Positions 54,899 to 62,578 of a stretch of DNA of 64,000 nt are shown here, one piece after another; the stretch's first letter is position 1; the number at the start of each line of letters is the position of its first letter. The notes under the pieces were generated by a model. That model made no database searches and was not told the DNA's origin. It saw only the letters and a list, made by a program, of their open reading frames with translations. Source of the DNA: Rhodobacter viridis. GTDB lineage: Bacteria; Pseudomonadota; Alphaproteobacteria; Rhodobacterales; Rhodobacteraceae. The position numbers and the translations under genes were made by a program. The stretch covers positions 124,001-188,000 of the forward strand of contig NZ_QJTK01000002.1 in NCBI RefSeq assembly GCF_003217355.1, given 5' to 3'.

Positions 54899-55867
54899 CT
54901 ATCTGCGCGTTCCCAAATTCAATGCGCGCTGCAGGATCGAAGCGCGGGGGGTGGTGACGGTTTCTGTGCGGCCGCGGGTCTGCAGAACCGGGGTGTTTTG
55001 CGACACATCCGCGGTGCTTTCGCGCCAGACGATGTAAAGCCCCGAGGCGATCACCACCCCCGCGCCCACCAGCGTCTGGGTGTCGACCTTTTCGTGAAAC
55101 AGCACCCAGCCGAAGAAGACCGCCCAGAGAATCTGCGAATATTGCATGGGGGCAACGATCACCGCCTCGCCGATGCGATAGGCAAGGATGCTGAGGAAGG
55201 CCGCCACCAGCCCGAACAGTGCCACCACCGACATCAGGCCGAGATCATGCAGTTGCAGCGGCACCCAGACGAAGGGCAGCGCCGCCCCCATGGCGATGAA
55301 GTTGCCCAGAAGCGGCGACAGCAGCAGCACGACCGAGCGCTCCTCGTTGCCGATCTTGCGCACGATCACCGAAGCGAGCGCGCCGCAGAAGGCCGCGAAG
55401 GCTGCGGCCAAATGCCCGAGGCCAAGATCCGCCTGCCCCGGCCGCACGACGATGATGACGCCGATCAGCCCGACGATGACGGCGGCCCAGCGGTGCCAGC
55501 CGACGCGCTCGCCCAGGATCGGAATCGCCATGATCGTCAGCAGCAGCGGCATCGCGAAAAGCAACGGATAGACCTGCGCCAGCGGCAGATGCGCGAAGGC
55601 GTAAAAGGCGCTGACCGAGGTGGCGACGGTGGCCACCGCCCGCAGGATCACCCAGAACGGCCGCACCGGGCGCAGACTGCCCGCGCGCGGATCGCGCAGC
55701 AGGATCACCGTGAGCAAGGGAAAGCTGAGCAGCGCGGCAAAGAAGATGATCTGCACCGCGGAATAGGTGTAGCCGAGCTGCTTCACCACCGCGTCATGCG
55801 TCGCATAGATCGCCATCGACAGAAGCCCCAGACCGGCCCCTTTCGCGTTCTGCTTTCCCAAATGCAT
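54899..55867 (-). CDS. DMT-superfamily (EamA) transporter
   Basis: The 322-residue protein has ten predicted helices in two EamA repeats (AGLGLLSMAIYATHDAVVKQ; HLAAAFAAFCGALASVIVRK), typical of drug/metabolite transporters. GERVGWHRWAAVIVGLIGVI closes the first repeat, and FHEKVDTQTLVGAGVVIASGLYIV the second. A Thr-rich cytoplasmic tail follows. The substrate is unknown. It has no obvious operon partner. Confidence 0.9.
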   Translation of the reverse strand: MHLGKQNAKGAGLGLLSMAIYATHDAVVKQLGYTYSAVQIIFFAALLSFPLLTVILLRDPRAGSLRPVRPFWVILRAVATVATSVSAFYAFAHLPLAQVYPLLFAMPLLLTIMAIPILGERVGWHRWAAVIVGLIGVIIVVRPGQADLGLGHLAAAFAAFCGALASVIVRKIGNEERSVVLLLSPLLGNFIAMGAALPFVWVPLQLHDLGLMSVVALFGLVAAFLSILAYRIGEAVIVAPMQYSQILWAVFFGWVLFHEKVDTQTLVGAGVVIASGLYIVWRESTADVSQNTPVLQTRGRTETVTTPRASILQRALNLGTRR

Positions 55868-55926
55868 GATTGCCCTCCGTTACCGCTGACAATCGCGCCG
55901 ATATGTCGCGGATGCAAGCGGCGCCA

Positions 55927-55960
55927 ATAAAAACGGCGCGAGGTGGTTACCCCGCGCCGT
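55927..55960 (-). terminator. Intrinsic terminator of leuB
   Basis: On the minus strand ACGGCGCGGGG pairs with CCTCGCGCCGT (one mismatch), followed by TTTTTATT. It lies about 20 bases after the leuB stop. Confidence 0.88.
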
Positions 55961-55980
55961 CTTGTCATCAGCGCAAGCGA

Positions 55981-57090
55981 TCAGAGGCTGGCGTTCAGCG
56001 CGTCGATGATCTTGTCGCCCATCTCGGTGGTCGAGACCGGCTTGCCGCCTTCGGGGCCCATCAGATCGGCGGTGCGGACGCCATCGGCCAGCACTTTCTC
56101 GATCGCCTTTTCCAGACGGCTCGCCTCGGCGCCCTGATCGAAGCTGTAGCGCAGCGCCATCGCAAACGAGAGGATGCAGGCGATCGGGTTCGCCTTGCCC
56201 TGCCCCGCGATATCGGGCGCCGAGCCGTGCACGGGCTCGTACATCGCCTTCGGACGGCCATTCGCCATCGGCGCGCCAAGGCTGGCCGAGGGCAGCATGC
56301 CGAGCGAGCCGGTCAGCATCGCGGCGCAGTCCGAGAGCACGTCGCCAAACAGGTTGTCGGTCACGATCACGTCGAACTGCTTCGGCCGGCGCACCAGCTG
56401 CATGGCGCCGTTGTCGGCATACATGTGGCTCAGTTCGACATCCGGGTATTCGTTGTCATGCACCCATTGCACTTCTTCGCGCCACAGGATGCCCGATTCC
56501 ATCACGTTGGCCTTCTCCATCGAGCAGACCTTGTTGTTGCGACGGCGGGCCAGCTCGAAGGCCGAGCGCGCGACGCGGCGGATTTCCTCGGTCGTGTAGA
56601 CTTGGGTGTTGATGCCGACGCGCGAGCCATCGGGCTGCGTGGTGATGCCGCGCGGCGTGCCGAAATAGACGCCCGAGGTCAGCTCGCGCACGATCATGAT
56701 ATCCAGACCGGCGACGACATCCTTTTTCAGCGAGGAGAAATCGGCCAGCGCGTCGAAGCACTGGGCGGGGCGCAGGTTGGCGTAAAGGTCCATTTCCTTG
56801 CGCAGACGCAAGAGGCCACGCTCCGGCTTCACCGAGAAGTCGAGCACGTCGTATTTCGGCCCGCCGACGGCGCCCAGAAGCACGGCATCGACTTCCTGCG
56901 CCTTCGCCATCGTCGCATCGGCCAGCGGCACGCCATGGACGTCATAGGCGGCGCCACCGACCAGATCTTCGCTGACGTCGAAGCTCAGCCCGCGCTTGTC
57001 GCCATACCACGAAATGATCTTCTTCACTTCGGCCATGACTTCGGGGCCGATGCCGTCACCGGCAAGGATGAGAATGGAAGGGTTGGCCAT
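55981..57090 (-). CDS. leuB: 3-isopropylmalate dehydrogenase
   Basis: LeuB oxidises and decarboxylates 3-isopropylmalate in leucine synthesis. The 369-residue enzyme starts [22 protein letters not shown] with GGAGAAAACG upstream. [10 protein letters not shown] and [21 protein letters not shown] carry the substrate and metal residues, and [17 protein letters not shown] binds NAD. An in-frame extension to 57150 has no ribosome site. The pathway partners leuC and leuD are 2-4 kb upstream on the same strand. Confidence 0.97.
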   Translation of the reverse strand: MANPSILILAGDGIGPEVMAEVKKIISWYGDKRGLSFDVSEDLVGGAAYDVHGVPLADATMAKAQEVDAVLLGAVGGPKYDVLDFSVKPERGLLRLRKEMDLYANLRPAQCFDALADFSSLKKDVVAGLDIMIVRELTSGVYFGTPRGITTQPDGSRVGINTQVYTTEEIRRVARSAFELARRRNNKVCSMEKANVMESGILWREEVQWVHDNEYPDVELSHMYADNGAMQLVRRPKQFDVIVTDNLFGDVLSDCAAMLTGSLGMLPSASLGAPMANGRPKAMYEPVHGSAPDIAGQGKANPIACILSFAMALRYSFDQGAEASRLEKAIEKVLADGVRTADLMGPEGGKPVSTTEMGDKIIDALNASL

Positions 57091-57159
57091 CGTTTTCTCC
57101 AACGGAACAAGGGTTGCAAGCGGCCTAGCCGAGGGCCGGGGCGGGGTCAAGCGCGGCTC

Positions 57160-58263
57160 TCAGGGCAGCGCCAGATCGACCCACACAAGACGGTGTTTGC
57201 TCGCCTGCGGATTGCCCGCCGTACCCGCGCCCAGAACCCTCAGCCCGGCGGCGGGCAGGATGTAATCAAGCCGCAGCGGGCCGATGGCGCCACCGAAATC
57301 GGCGGTCGCAAGCGGGTGGCTTGAGGGCGCATCCGGGGCGGTCGGTTTCGGGTCCTGCAGCCGCGGATCGTCAAGAAGCTTTCGCATCGCCTCACGCCGC
57401 CCCTCGCCGCGGTCTGGGTCAAGATTGGCAAGGCCAAGGATCGCGAAAGGCGCAGTCGGCTGTTGCGGCAGATCGCCGTTCAGGTAGCGCAACCAGAAGC
57501 CGGTCTCGTCCGCATTGCGGCGGCCGTTGCGATCTTCCGGCCCGTCGAAAACCGGGGTCGTCGCCGCATAGGCCCACAGATGCAGCCCCCCTGCCCCGGC
57601 TTGCACCGGCACGTCCCAGACCGCCGTCGTGGCAAGACGCTGCACCTGCGCTGCGCCCTCGGGCAGCTGCGCCTGCGGCAGTTGCGATCCGGGCAGATCG
57701 CGCCAGAGAAAGGTGGAGAAATCCCGCGCCTGATCGGCGCGCATCGGCCGTTTCGAGAGCAAGGCCATGCCATGCTGGCCGGTGAATTGCCCATAGCCCT
57801 GCGCATCGCGGGGTTCGGCCAGTCGTCCGTTGCCATCGATGTCGAAGCCGGTCTCGACCCCGGTATTCGGCTGCGGCGCGAAGGCGAAGGGGTAATCACA
57901 CCCCTGCCCTGCCAGTTGCGCCTGCAGCGCGCCCAGCGCCTCGGCCCGGTAATCCCAGTCGAAATCGGTCAGAAGCAGAACATCGGGCTTCGTTGCAACG
58001 ATCAGATCGACGACGGCGCTGATCTGCGGATCATCGCCCTTTTGCAGCGCGGCCAGAAGCAGACCGGGACCGGGGCGGGAGAGCGCGGGGGAAAATGTCG
58101 CCAGCCGCAGCGTGTCGGCTGCGGCCGGAGCGCCAAGGAAAAGCGCGATCAGACCAGCTGAAACTCTGCCAGCCCCGAAGCGCGGCGTTTTTCCTCGATC
58201 ATGTTCGCCACCCGGCCCATCGCGATGCCGCGCATGAACAGGCTGGCCGGAAGAAAGGCCCAT
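57160..58263 (-). CDS. Endonuclease/exonuclease/phosphatase-family exported protein
   Basis: The 367-residue frame has an EEP domain: LRLATFSPAL, DVLLLTDFDWDY, GQHGMALLSKRPM, AILGLANLDPDRGEG and RLDYILPAAGLRVLG, ending HRLVWVDLALP. The Asn/Asp/His metal residues of this nuclease/phosphatase fold are partly conserved. A signal-peptide-like stretch (SAGLIALFLGAPAAADTL) begins 35 residues in, which implies that the true start lies near 58150-58170, but no ATG, GTG or TTG occurs there. The annotated ATG overlaps the upstream gene by 115 bases. The substrate is unknown. Confidence 0.75.
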   Translation of the reverse strand: MGLSSGQPVHARHRDGPGGEHDRGKTPRFGAGRVSAGLIALFLGAPAAADTLRLATFSPALSRPGPGLLLAALQKGDDPQISAVVDLIVATKPDVLLLTDFDWDYRAEALGALQAQLAGQGCDYPFAFAPQPNTGVETGFDIDGNGRLAEPRDAQGYGQFTGQHGMALLSKRPMRADQARDFSTFLWRDLPGSQLPQAQLPEGAAQVQRLATTAVWDVPVQAGAGGLHLWAYAATTPVFDGPEDRNGRRNADETGFWLRYLNGDLPQQPTAPFAILGLANLDPDRGEGRREAMRKLLDDPRLQDPKPTAPDAPSSHPLATADFGGAIGPLRLDYILPAAGLRVLGAGTAGNPQASKHRLVWVDLALP

Positions 58264-58976
58264 GCTGTCACCGTCCAGATCATCGTATGCGGCGATTCGA
58301 GCGAGACCGGCGAGAAGCCCGAGGAAATCGCCTTGATCACCGCCGGAATAAGGAAGGGCAAAAGGAAGCCCAGCGCAATATTGAACCAGGCGTCGCGGCG
58401 CAGACGCTCGACCACATCGCCGCCCGCGGTCGGGTCAAAGGTCGGCAGGTTGACCCAGACGTTGAAGCTTTGCCCCGAGGTCGGCCAGCCAAGCGCACGG
58501 ATCACCACGACGAAATACCCAAGCGTGATCAGCGAGGTCATGTAGGCGATGCCGCCCGCGGTGCGGACGATCTCGACCTGCTCGCTCGAGGCGTTCGCGG
58601 GCAGCATCAGAACCAGAAGCCGCACCGGCGAATAGGGCAGATCGATCGAGCGCGCCATGGCCGAGCCGAGCACATCGACGAAGAGTGTCAGCGTCGAAGG
58701 GTTCGTCCGCGCCAGAACCACCATCGACAGCATCCCCACCGTCGCCACAAGCGAGGCGTAGCGGATGCGGTTGAAGGGCGGCGCATCGCGAAACTCGATC
58801 AGGCCCGGATACACCGAGGCATATTCGAAAAACGTCAGCGCTGCCGCGAAGATGCCCACCAGCGCCACGATCTGGCCGGTGTCATCGCTGAAGGAAGGAA
58901 GGATGAGCGACGGCATGGCGATGGCCGCAATGACCAAAATCGCCCGCACCAAAGCGCCCAGATAACGTGCCACCAC
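58149..58976 (-). CDS. Polytopic membrane protein of unknown function
   Basis: This frame encodes about 275 residues with six or seven hydrophobic helices (LGALVRAILVIAAIAMPSLIL, IVALVGIFAAALTFFEYASVY, YASLVATVGMLSMVVLA, IAYMTSLITLGYFVVVIRAL, WFNIALGFLLPFLIPAVI, MIWTVTAWAFLPASLFM). I do not recognise a family; it looks like a lineage-specific protein. The GTG at 58976 is preceded by AAAGGG and starts the first helix at once; the frame is open to 59099 with ATG at 59069 as alternative. The EEP gene overlaps its 3' end. Confidence 0.75.
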   Translation of the reverse strand: MVARYLGALVRAILVIAAIAMPSLILPSFSDDTGQIVALVGIFAAALTFFEYASVYPGLIEFRDAPPFNRIRYASLVATVGMLSMVVLARTNPSTLTLFVDVLGSAMARSIDLPYSPVRLLVLMLPANASSEQVEIVRTAGGIAYMTSLITLGYFVVVIRALGWPTSGQSFNVWVNLPTFDPTAGGDVVERLRRDAWFNIALGFLLPFLIPAVIKAISSGFSPVSLESPHTMIWTVTAWAFLPASLFMRGIAMGRVANMIEEKRRASGLAEFQLV

Positions 58977-59174
58977 GGTACTGCCCTTTACCTTTGCCGA
59001 TCCCGATACTCTGCCGGGTTCGTGCCAGTCGTTTCCGCCAATTGTGGCGAACTGCCTCATTCTTGCCATGAAATTGCCCTGTTTCACCGTGGGTGGCAAC
59101 GGATGCTTAACGTCTCGATCAGTAATCAGCCGTTTTGTGGGAAAAACTGGTGCGCGATTGCATCAATTTCGGCG

Positions 59175-59202
59175 CAAAAATAAGGCCGCCCAGCGGGCGG
59201 CC
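59175..59202 (-). terminator. Intrinsic terminator of leuCD
   Basis: On the minus strand GGCCGCCC pairs with GGGCGGCC (three-base loop) and is followed by TTATTTTTG. It lies about 40 bases after the leuD stop. Confidence 0.9.
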
Positions 59203-59242
59203 CTTCATCTTGTGCGTCAATGGGTTGGACCCACAAAAGGCC

Positions 59243-59848
59243 TCAGACCCAGGGACGCGCCTGCGCCGATTGCGACTCGAAGCTGTCGATCGCGGAGGCC
59301 TTTTCCAGCGTCAGCCCGATATCGTCGAGACCGTTGAGAAGGCAGTGCTTCTTGAAGGCGTCCACTTCGAACGTGATCACCTGACCATCCGAGGTGGTGA
59401 TCTCCTGCGCTTCGAGATCCACCGTCATCCGGGCATTCTCGCCGCGCTCGGCGTCCTTCATCAGCAGCTCGACCTGTTCGGCGGGCAGCACGATCGGCAG
59501 CATCCCGTTCTTGAACGAGTTGTTGAAGAAGATATCCGCGAACGAGGTCGAGACGATCACCTTGATGCCGAAATCCGCGAGCGCCCAGGGGGCATGCTCG
59601 CGCGACGAGCCGCAGCCGAAGTTGTCGCCCGCGATCAGGATCTCGGTCTTTCGGTATTGCGGCTTGTTCAGCACGAAATCGGGGATCTCGTTGCCCTGAC
59701 GGTCATAGCGCATCTCGTCGAAGGCATGCACGCCCAGACCGGTGCGCTTGATCGTCTTCAGGAACCCTTTCGGGATGATCATGTCCGTGTCGATGTTGAC
59801 GAGCGGCATGGGGGCGGCGATGCCGGTGAATTTTTCGAACTTTTTCAT
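59243..59848 (-). CDS. leuD: 3-isopropylmalate dehydratase, small subunit
   Basis: LeuD with LeuC isomerises 2- to 3-isopropylmalate. The 201-residue length is typical. Visible are [30 protein letters not shown] at the N-terminus, shortened in many texts, and [16 protein letters not shown], the conserved swivelling-domain loop. It begins 12 bases after leuC and ends ahead of a strong terminator. Confidence 0.97.
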   Translation of the reverse strand: MKKFEKFTGIAAPMPLVNIDTDMIIPKGFLKTIKRTGLGVHAFDEMRYDRQGNEIPDFVLNKPQYRKTEILIAGDNFGCGSSREHAPWALADFGIKVIVSTSFADIFFNNSFKNGMLPIVLPAEQVELLMKDAERGENARMTVDLEAQEITTSDGQVITFEVDAFKKHCLLNGLDDIGLTLEKASAIDSFESQSAQARPWV

Positions 59849-59860
59849 CGCTTTGCCCTC

Positions 59861-61267
59861 TCAGATCATTTCACGCACATCGGTCAGGTGACCGGTGAGC
59901 GCCGCAGCGGCGGCCATTTCCGGGCTGACGAGGTGGGTCCGGCCCTTGTAGCCCTGACGGCCCTCGAAGTTGCGGTTCGAGGTCGAGGCGCAGCGCTCGT
60001 ATTCGCCGAGTTGGTCGGGGTTCATCGCCAGACACATCGAGCAGCCGGCCAGACGCCACTCAAACCCGGCGTCGATGAAGATCTGCGCGATGCCCTCTTC
60101 TTCCGCCTGATGCCGCACGAGGCCCGAACCCGGAACCACCATCGCCCGCATCCCCGGCTTGATCTTCTTGCCTTCGACGATCTTCGCCGCGGCGCGCAGG
60201 TCTTCGATACGGCCGTTGGTGCAGGAGCCGATGAACACCGTGTCGATGGCGATGTCGGTCAGTTTCTGACCCGGGGTCAGACCCATGTAGTCGAGCGAAC
60301 GACGCACGGCTTCGACTTTGCCGCCGGTGAAATCTTCCGGCGCGGGAACCACGGCCGAGATCGGCAGCACGTCCTCGGGCGAGGTGCCCCAGGTGACGAC
60401 CGGCTCGATATCTTCGCCACGAATGGTCACGACCTTGTCGAAGACGGCGCCTTCGTCGGTGAAGAGGGTCTTCCACCAGCTCAGCGCGGCTTCGAACTGC
60501 GCGCCTTTCGGCGCATGGGCACGACCGCGCACATAGTTGAAGGTGGTTTCATCCGGCGCGATGAGGCCCGCACGGGCGCCGCCCTCGATCGCCATGTTGC
60601 AGACGGTCATGCGGCCTTCCATCGACAGCGAGCGGATCGCTTCGCCGCAATATTCGATCACATGGCCGGTGCCGCCCGCAGTGCCGGTGAGGCCGATCAC
60701 GGCGAGGGTGATGTCCTTGGCGGTCACACCCGGCTTCAGCTTGCCGGTGATTTCCACCTTCATGTTCTTCGATTTCTTCTGGATCAGCGTCTGCGTCGCC
60801 AGAACATGTTCCACCTCGGAGGTGCCGATGCCATGCGCCAGTGCGCCAAAGGCGCCATGCGTCGCGGTGTGGCTGTCGCCGCAGACGACGGTCATGCCCG
60901 GCAGCGTCCAACCCTGTTCCGGGCCGACGATATGCACGATGCCCTGACGGATGTCCGTCACCGGATAGTAATGGATGCCGAAATCGCGGGCGTTTTTATC
61001 CAGCGCCTCGACCTGAATCCGGCTTTCCTCGTTTTCGATGTGCTTGTCACGGCCCTCGGTGGTGGGGACGTTGTGATCCGGCACAGCGATGGTCTTTTCC
61101 GGGCAACGGACCTTGCGACCCGTCATGCGCAGGCCTTCGAAGGCCTGAGGGCTGGTCACTTCATGGACCAGATGGCGGTCGATGTAGAGCAGGCAGGTGC
61201 CATCGGCGTCTTCACTGACGACATGGGCATCCCAGATCTTGTCATAAAGGGTCTTCGGAGCGGACAT
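59861..61267 (-). CDS. leuC: 3-isopropylmalate dehydratase, large subunit
   Basis: LeuC carries the 4Fe-4S cluster of isopropylmalate isomerase. The 468-residue protein starts [17 protein letters not shown] with AAAGAGAGAG upstream. [27 protein letters not shown] and [12 protein letters not shown] contain the cluster cysteines. A frame extending to 61348 lacks a site and is rejected. Confidence 0.97.
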   Translation of the reverse strand: MSAPKTLYDKIWDAHVVSEDADGTCLLYIDRHLVHEVTSPQAFEGLRMTGRKVRCPEKTIAVPDHNVPTTEGRDKHIENEESRIQVEALDKNARDFGIHYYPVTDIRQGIVHIVGPEQGWTLPGMTVVCGDSHTATHGAFGALAHGIGTSEVEHVLATQTLIQKKSKNMKVEITGKLKPGVTAKDITLAVIGLTGTAGGTGHVIEYCGEAIRSLSMEGRMTVCNMAIEGGARAGLIAPDETTFNYVRGRAHAPKGAQFEAALSWWKTLFTDEGAVFDKVVTIRGEDIEPVVTWGTSPEDVLPISAVVPAPEDFTGGKVEAVRRSLDYMGLTPGQKLTDIAIDTVFIGSCTNGRIEDLRAAAKIVEGKKIKPGMRAMVVPGSGLVRHQAEEEGIAQIFIDAGFEWRLAGCSMCLAMNPDQLGEYERCASTSNRNFEGRQGYKGRTHLVSPEMAAAAALTGHLTDVREMI

Positions 61268-61344
61268 GGCTCTCTCTTTGGATAGCTGAGGAAGATCTTG
61301 GCCGAAACGGCCGGACAGACAGGGGCGAGGCCCCCGCGCCAACG

Positions 61345-61431
61345 TCAAAGTCGGGCGAGGATGGAACGGCTTTCGCCGTAGAAGCGTTCCCGAAGCCGGG
61401 CACGATCGTCCATGTCGAAGATGCGGATCAT
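61345..61431 (-). CDS. Possible 28-residue small protein upstream of leuC
   Basis: A short frame upstream of leuC and on the same strand encodes [20 protein letters not shown] and a few more residues, ending ILARL. Codon choice (ATC, CGC, TTC, GAC, CGG) resembles the neighbours, and an in-frame GTG at 61455 could extend it to 36 residues. It overlaps no other gene. No convincing ribosome site was seen. The rest of 61268-61580 contains no other evident feature; it should hold the leuC and rsfS promoters. Confidence 0.3.
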   Translation of the reverse strand: MIRIFDMDDRARLRERFYGESRSILARL

Positions 61432-61606
61432 GGGCCGGATATAGGCCAAGGGCACCCTTGACGCAAGGAATTTGGCCACCCTCCGCCGCCCTTTGCCACG
61501 GCTACACCAATTCTGTCGCCCATCGGTTGAGATTTCGCGCCCGCAATGTTAGTTTGGGCTTCGACCTGGCGCCCGGGGTTAGTGGCGTGTGGAGTTTCGG
61601 AGGACA

Positions 61607-61666
61607 ATGTCCTGTCTCATCTCAATGCCGCGCCCGTCGCTTCGGGTGCACCGGTGGCAGCCATGA
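61607..61666 (+). CDS. Possible 19-residue leader ORF coupled to rsfS
   Basis: An ATG preceded by CGGAGGACA, the best ribosome site in this gap, opens a 19-codon frame (MSCLISMPRPSLRVHRWQP). Its TGA overlaps the ATG of rsfS at 61663 (ATGA). The rsfS ATG has no good site of its own, so ribosomes may enter through the leader. Confidence 0.45.
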   Translation: MSCLISMPRPSLRVHRWQP

Positions 61667-62022
61667 CCATGAACGTCACGGATGCCGAAACGAGCGATCA
61701 GGTGCTGGCGCTCGTGCTTTCTTCCCTTGACGACGACAAGGCCGAGGACATCGTTTCGATCGACCTGCGGGGTCGGTCCTCGATTGCCGATCACATGGTG
61801 ATCTGCTCGGGCCGGTCGTCGCGTCAGGTCGGCGCCATCGCCGAAAAGCTGACCGAGCGTCTGAAGGAAGCCTTCGGCCGCACCTGCAAGATCGAGGGCA
61901 AGGATCAGGGCGACTGGGTTCTGATCGACGCCACCGATGTGATCGTGCATGTCTTCCGCCCGGAAGTGCGCGAGTTCTATCAGCTCGAAAAGATGTGGAT
62001 GCCGACCGGCGCCAAGGTCTGA
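61663..62022 (+). CDS. rsfS: Ribosomal silencing factor RsfS
   Basis: RsfS binds uL14 and blocks subunit joining when nutrients are short. The chosen start MTMNVTDAETSDQVL gives 119 residues, near the usual length. DDDKAEDIVSIDLRGRSSIADHMVICSGRSSRQV and WVLIDATDVIVHVFRPEVREFYQLEKMW are the family hallmarks (long motifs; only cores quoted: DLRGRSSIADHMV, HVFRPEVREFY). The frame is open upstream to 61546, but no site supports that start. nadD, a frequent neighbour, is absent here; rlmH follows after 23 bases. Confidence 0.93.
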   Translation: MTMNVTDAETSDQVLALVLSSLDDDKAEDIVSIDLRGRSSIADHMVICSGRSSRQVGAIAEKLTERLKEAFGRTCKIEGKDQGDWVLIDATDVIVHVFRPEVREFYQLEKMWMPTGAKV

Positions 62023-62045
62023 TCGGCAGCTGAAAGGGGCGGCGC

Positions 62046-62513
62046 ATGAAGGTGACCATCTGCGCGGTGGGCAAGCTGCGCAAGGGCCCCGAGCTGGATC
62101 TGATCAATGATTATCTGGACCGCTTCGGCAAGGCCGGGCGGTCTTTCGGTCTTGGTCCGGCGACACTTCTTGAGGTCGAGGACAAGCGCAATCTGGGCAT
62201 GGAGGCCGAGGCGGCGCTTCTGGAGCGCGCGGTTCCTGCCGGATCGGTGCTGATCACGATGGACGAGCGGGGGGATGTGGTCTCCTCGCCCGATTTTGCT
62301 GCGCGGTTGGGCGGCTGGCGGGATGCCTCGCACGATGTGACCTTTGTCATCGGCGGGGCGGATGGCATCGCCCCGGCGCTGCGCGCCAAGGCCGACTGGT
62401 CGCTCAGTTTCGGCAAGATGGTCTGGCCGCATATGCTGGTGCGGGTGATGCTGGCCGAACAGCTCTACCGCGCCGGGCAGATTCTGGCGGGCACGCCCTA
62501 TCACCGCCTCTGA
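62046..62513 (+). CDS. rlmH: 23S rRNA pseudouridine-1915 N3-methyltransferase
   Basis: RlmH methylates Psi1915 in helix 69 of 23S rRNA. The 155-residue SPOUT enzyme has the knot motif TFVIGGADGIAP and the C-terminal MLAEQLYRAGQILAGTPYHR. It follows rsfS as in most bacteria. AAAGGGGCGGCGC lies in front of the ATG. Confidence 0.97.
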   Translation: MKVTICAVGKLRKGPELDLINDYLDRFGKAGRSFGLGPATLLEVEDKRNLGMEAEAALLERAVPAGSVLITMDERGDVVSSPDFAARLGGWRDASHDVTFVIGGADGIAPALRAKADWSLSFGKMVWPHMLVRVMLAEQLYRAGQILAGTPYHRL

Positions 62514-62578
62514 GCCCGCCGAACTTGCCGTTTCAGCACGGGCAGCGTAGGAAGGGGCAAATTCGTCAGGAGGCGCTC

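Noticed and set aside
54482-55037. Plus-strand frames covering the riboswitch and tRNA-Pro
   Set aside because: They cross a canonical cobalamin riboswitch and a tRNA on the minus strand, and their products have no recognisable pattern.
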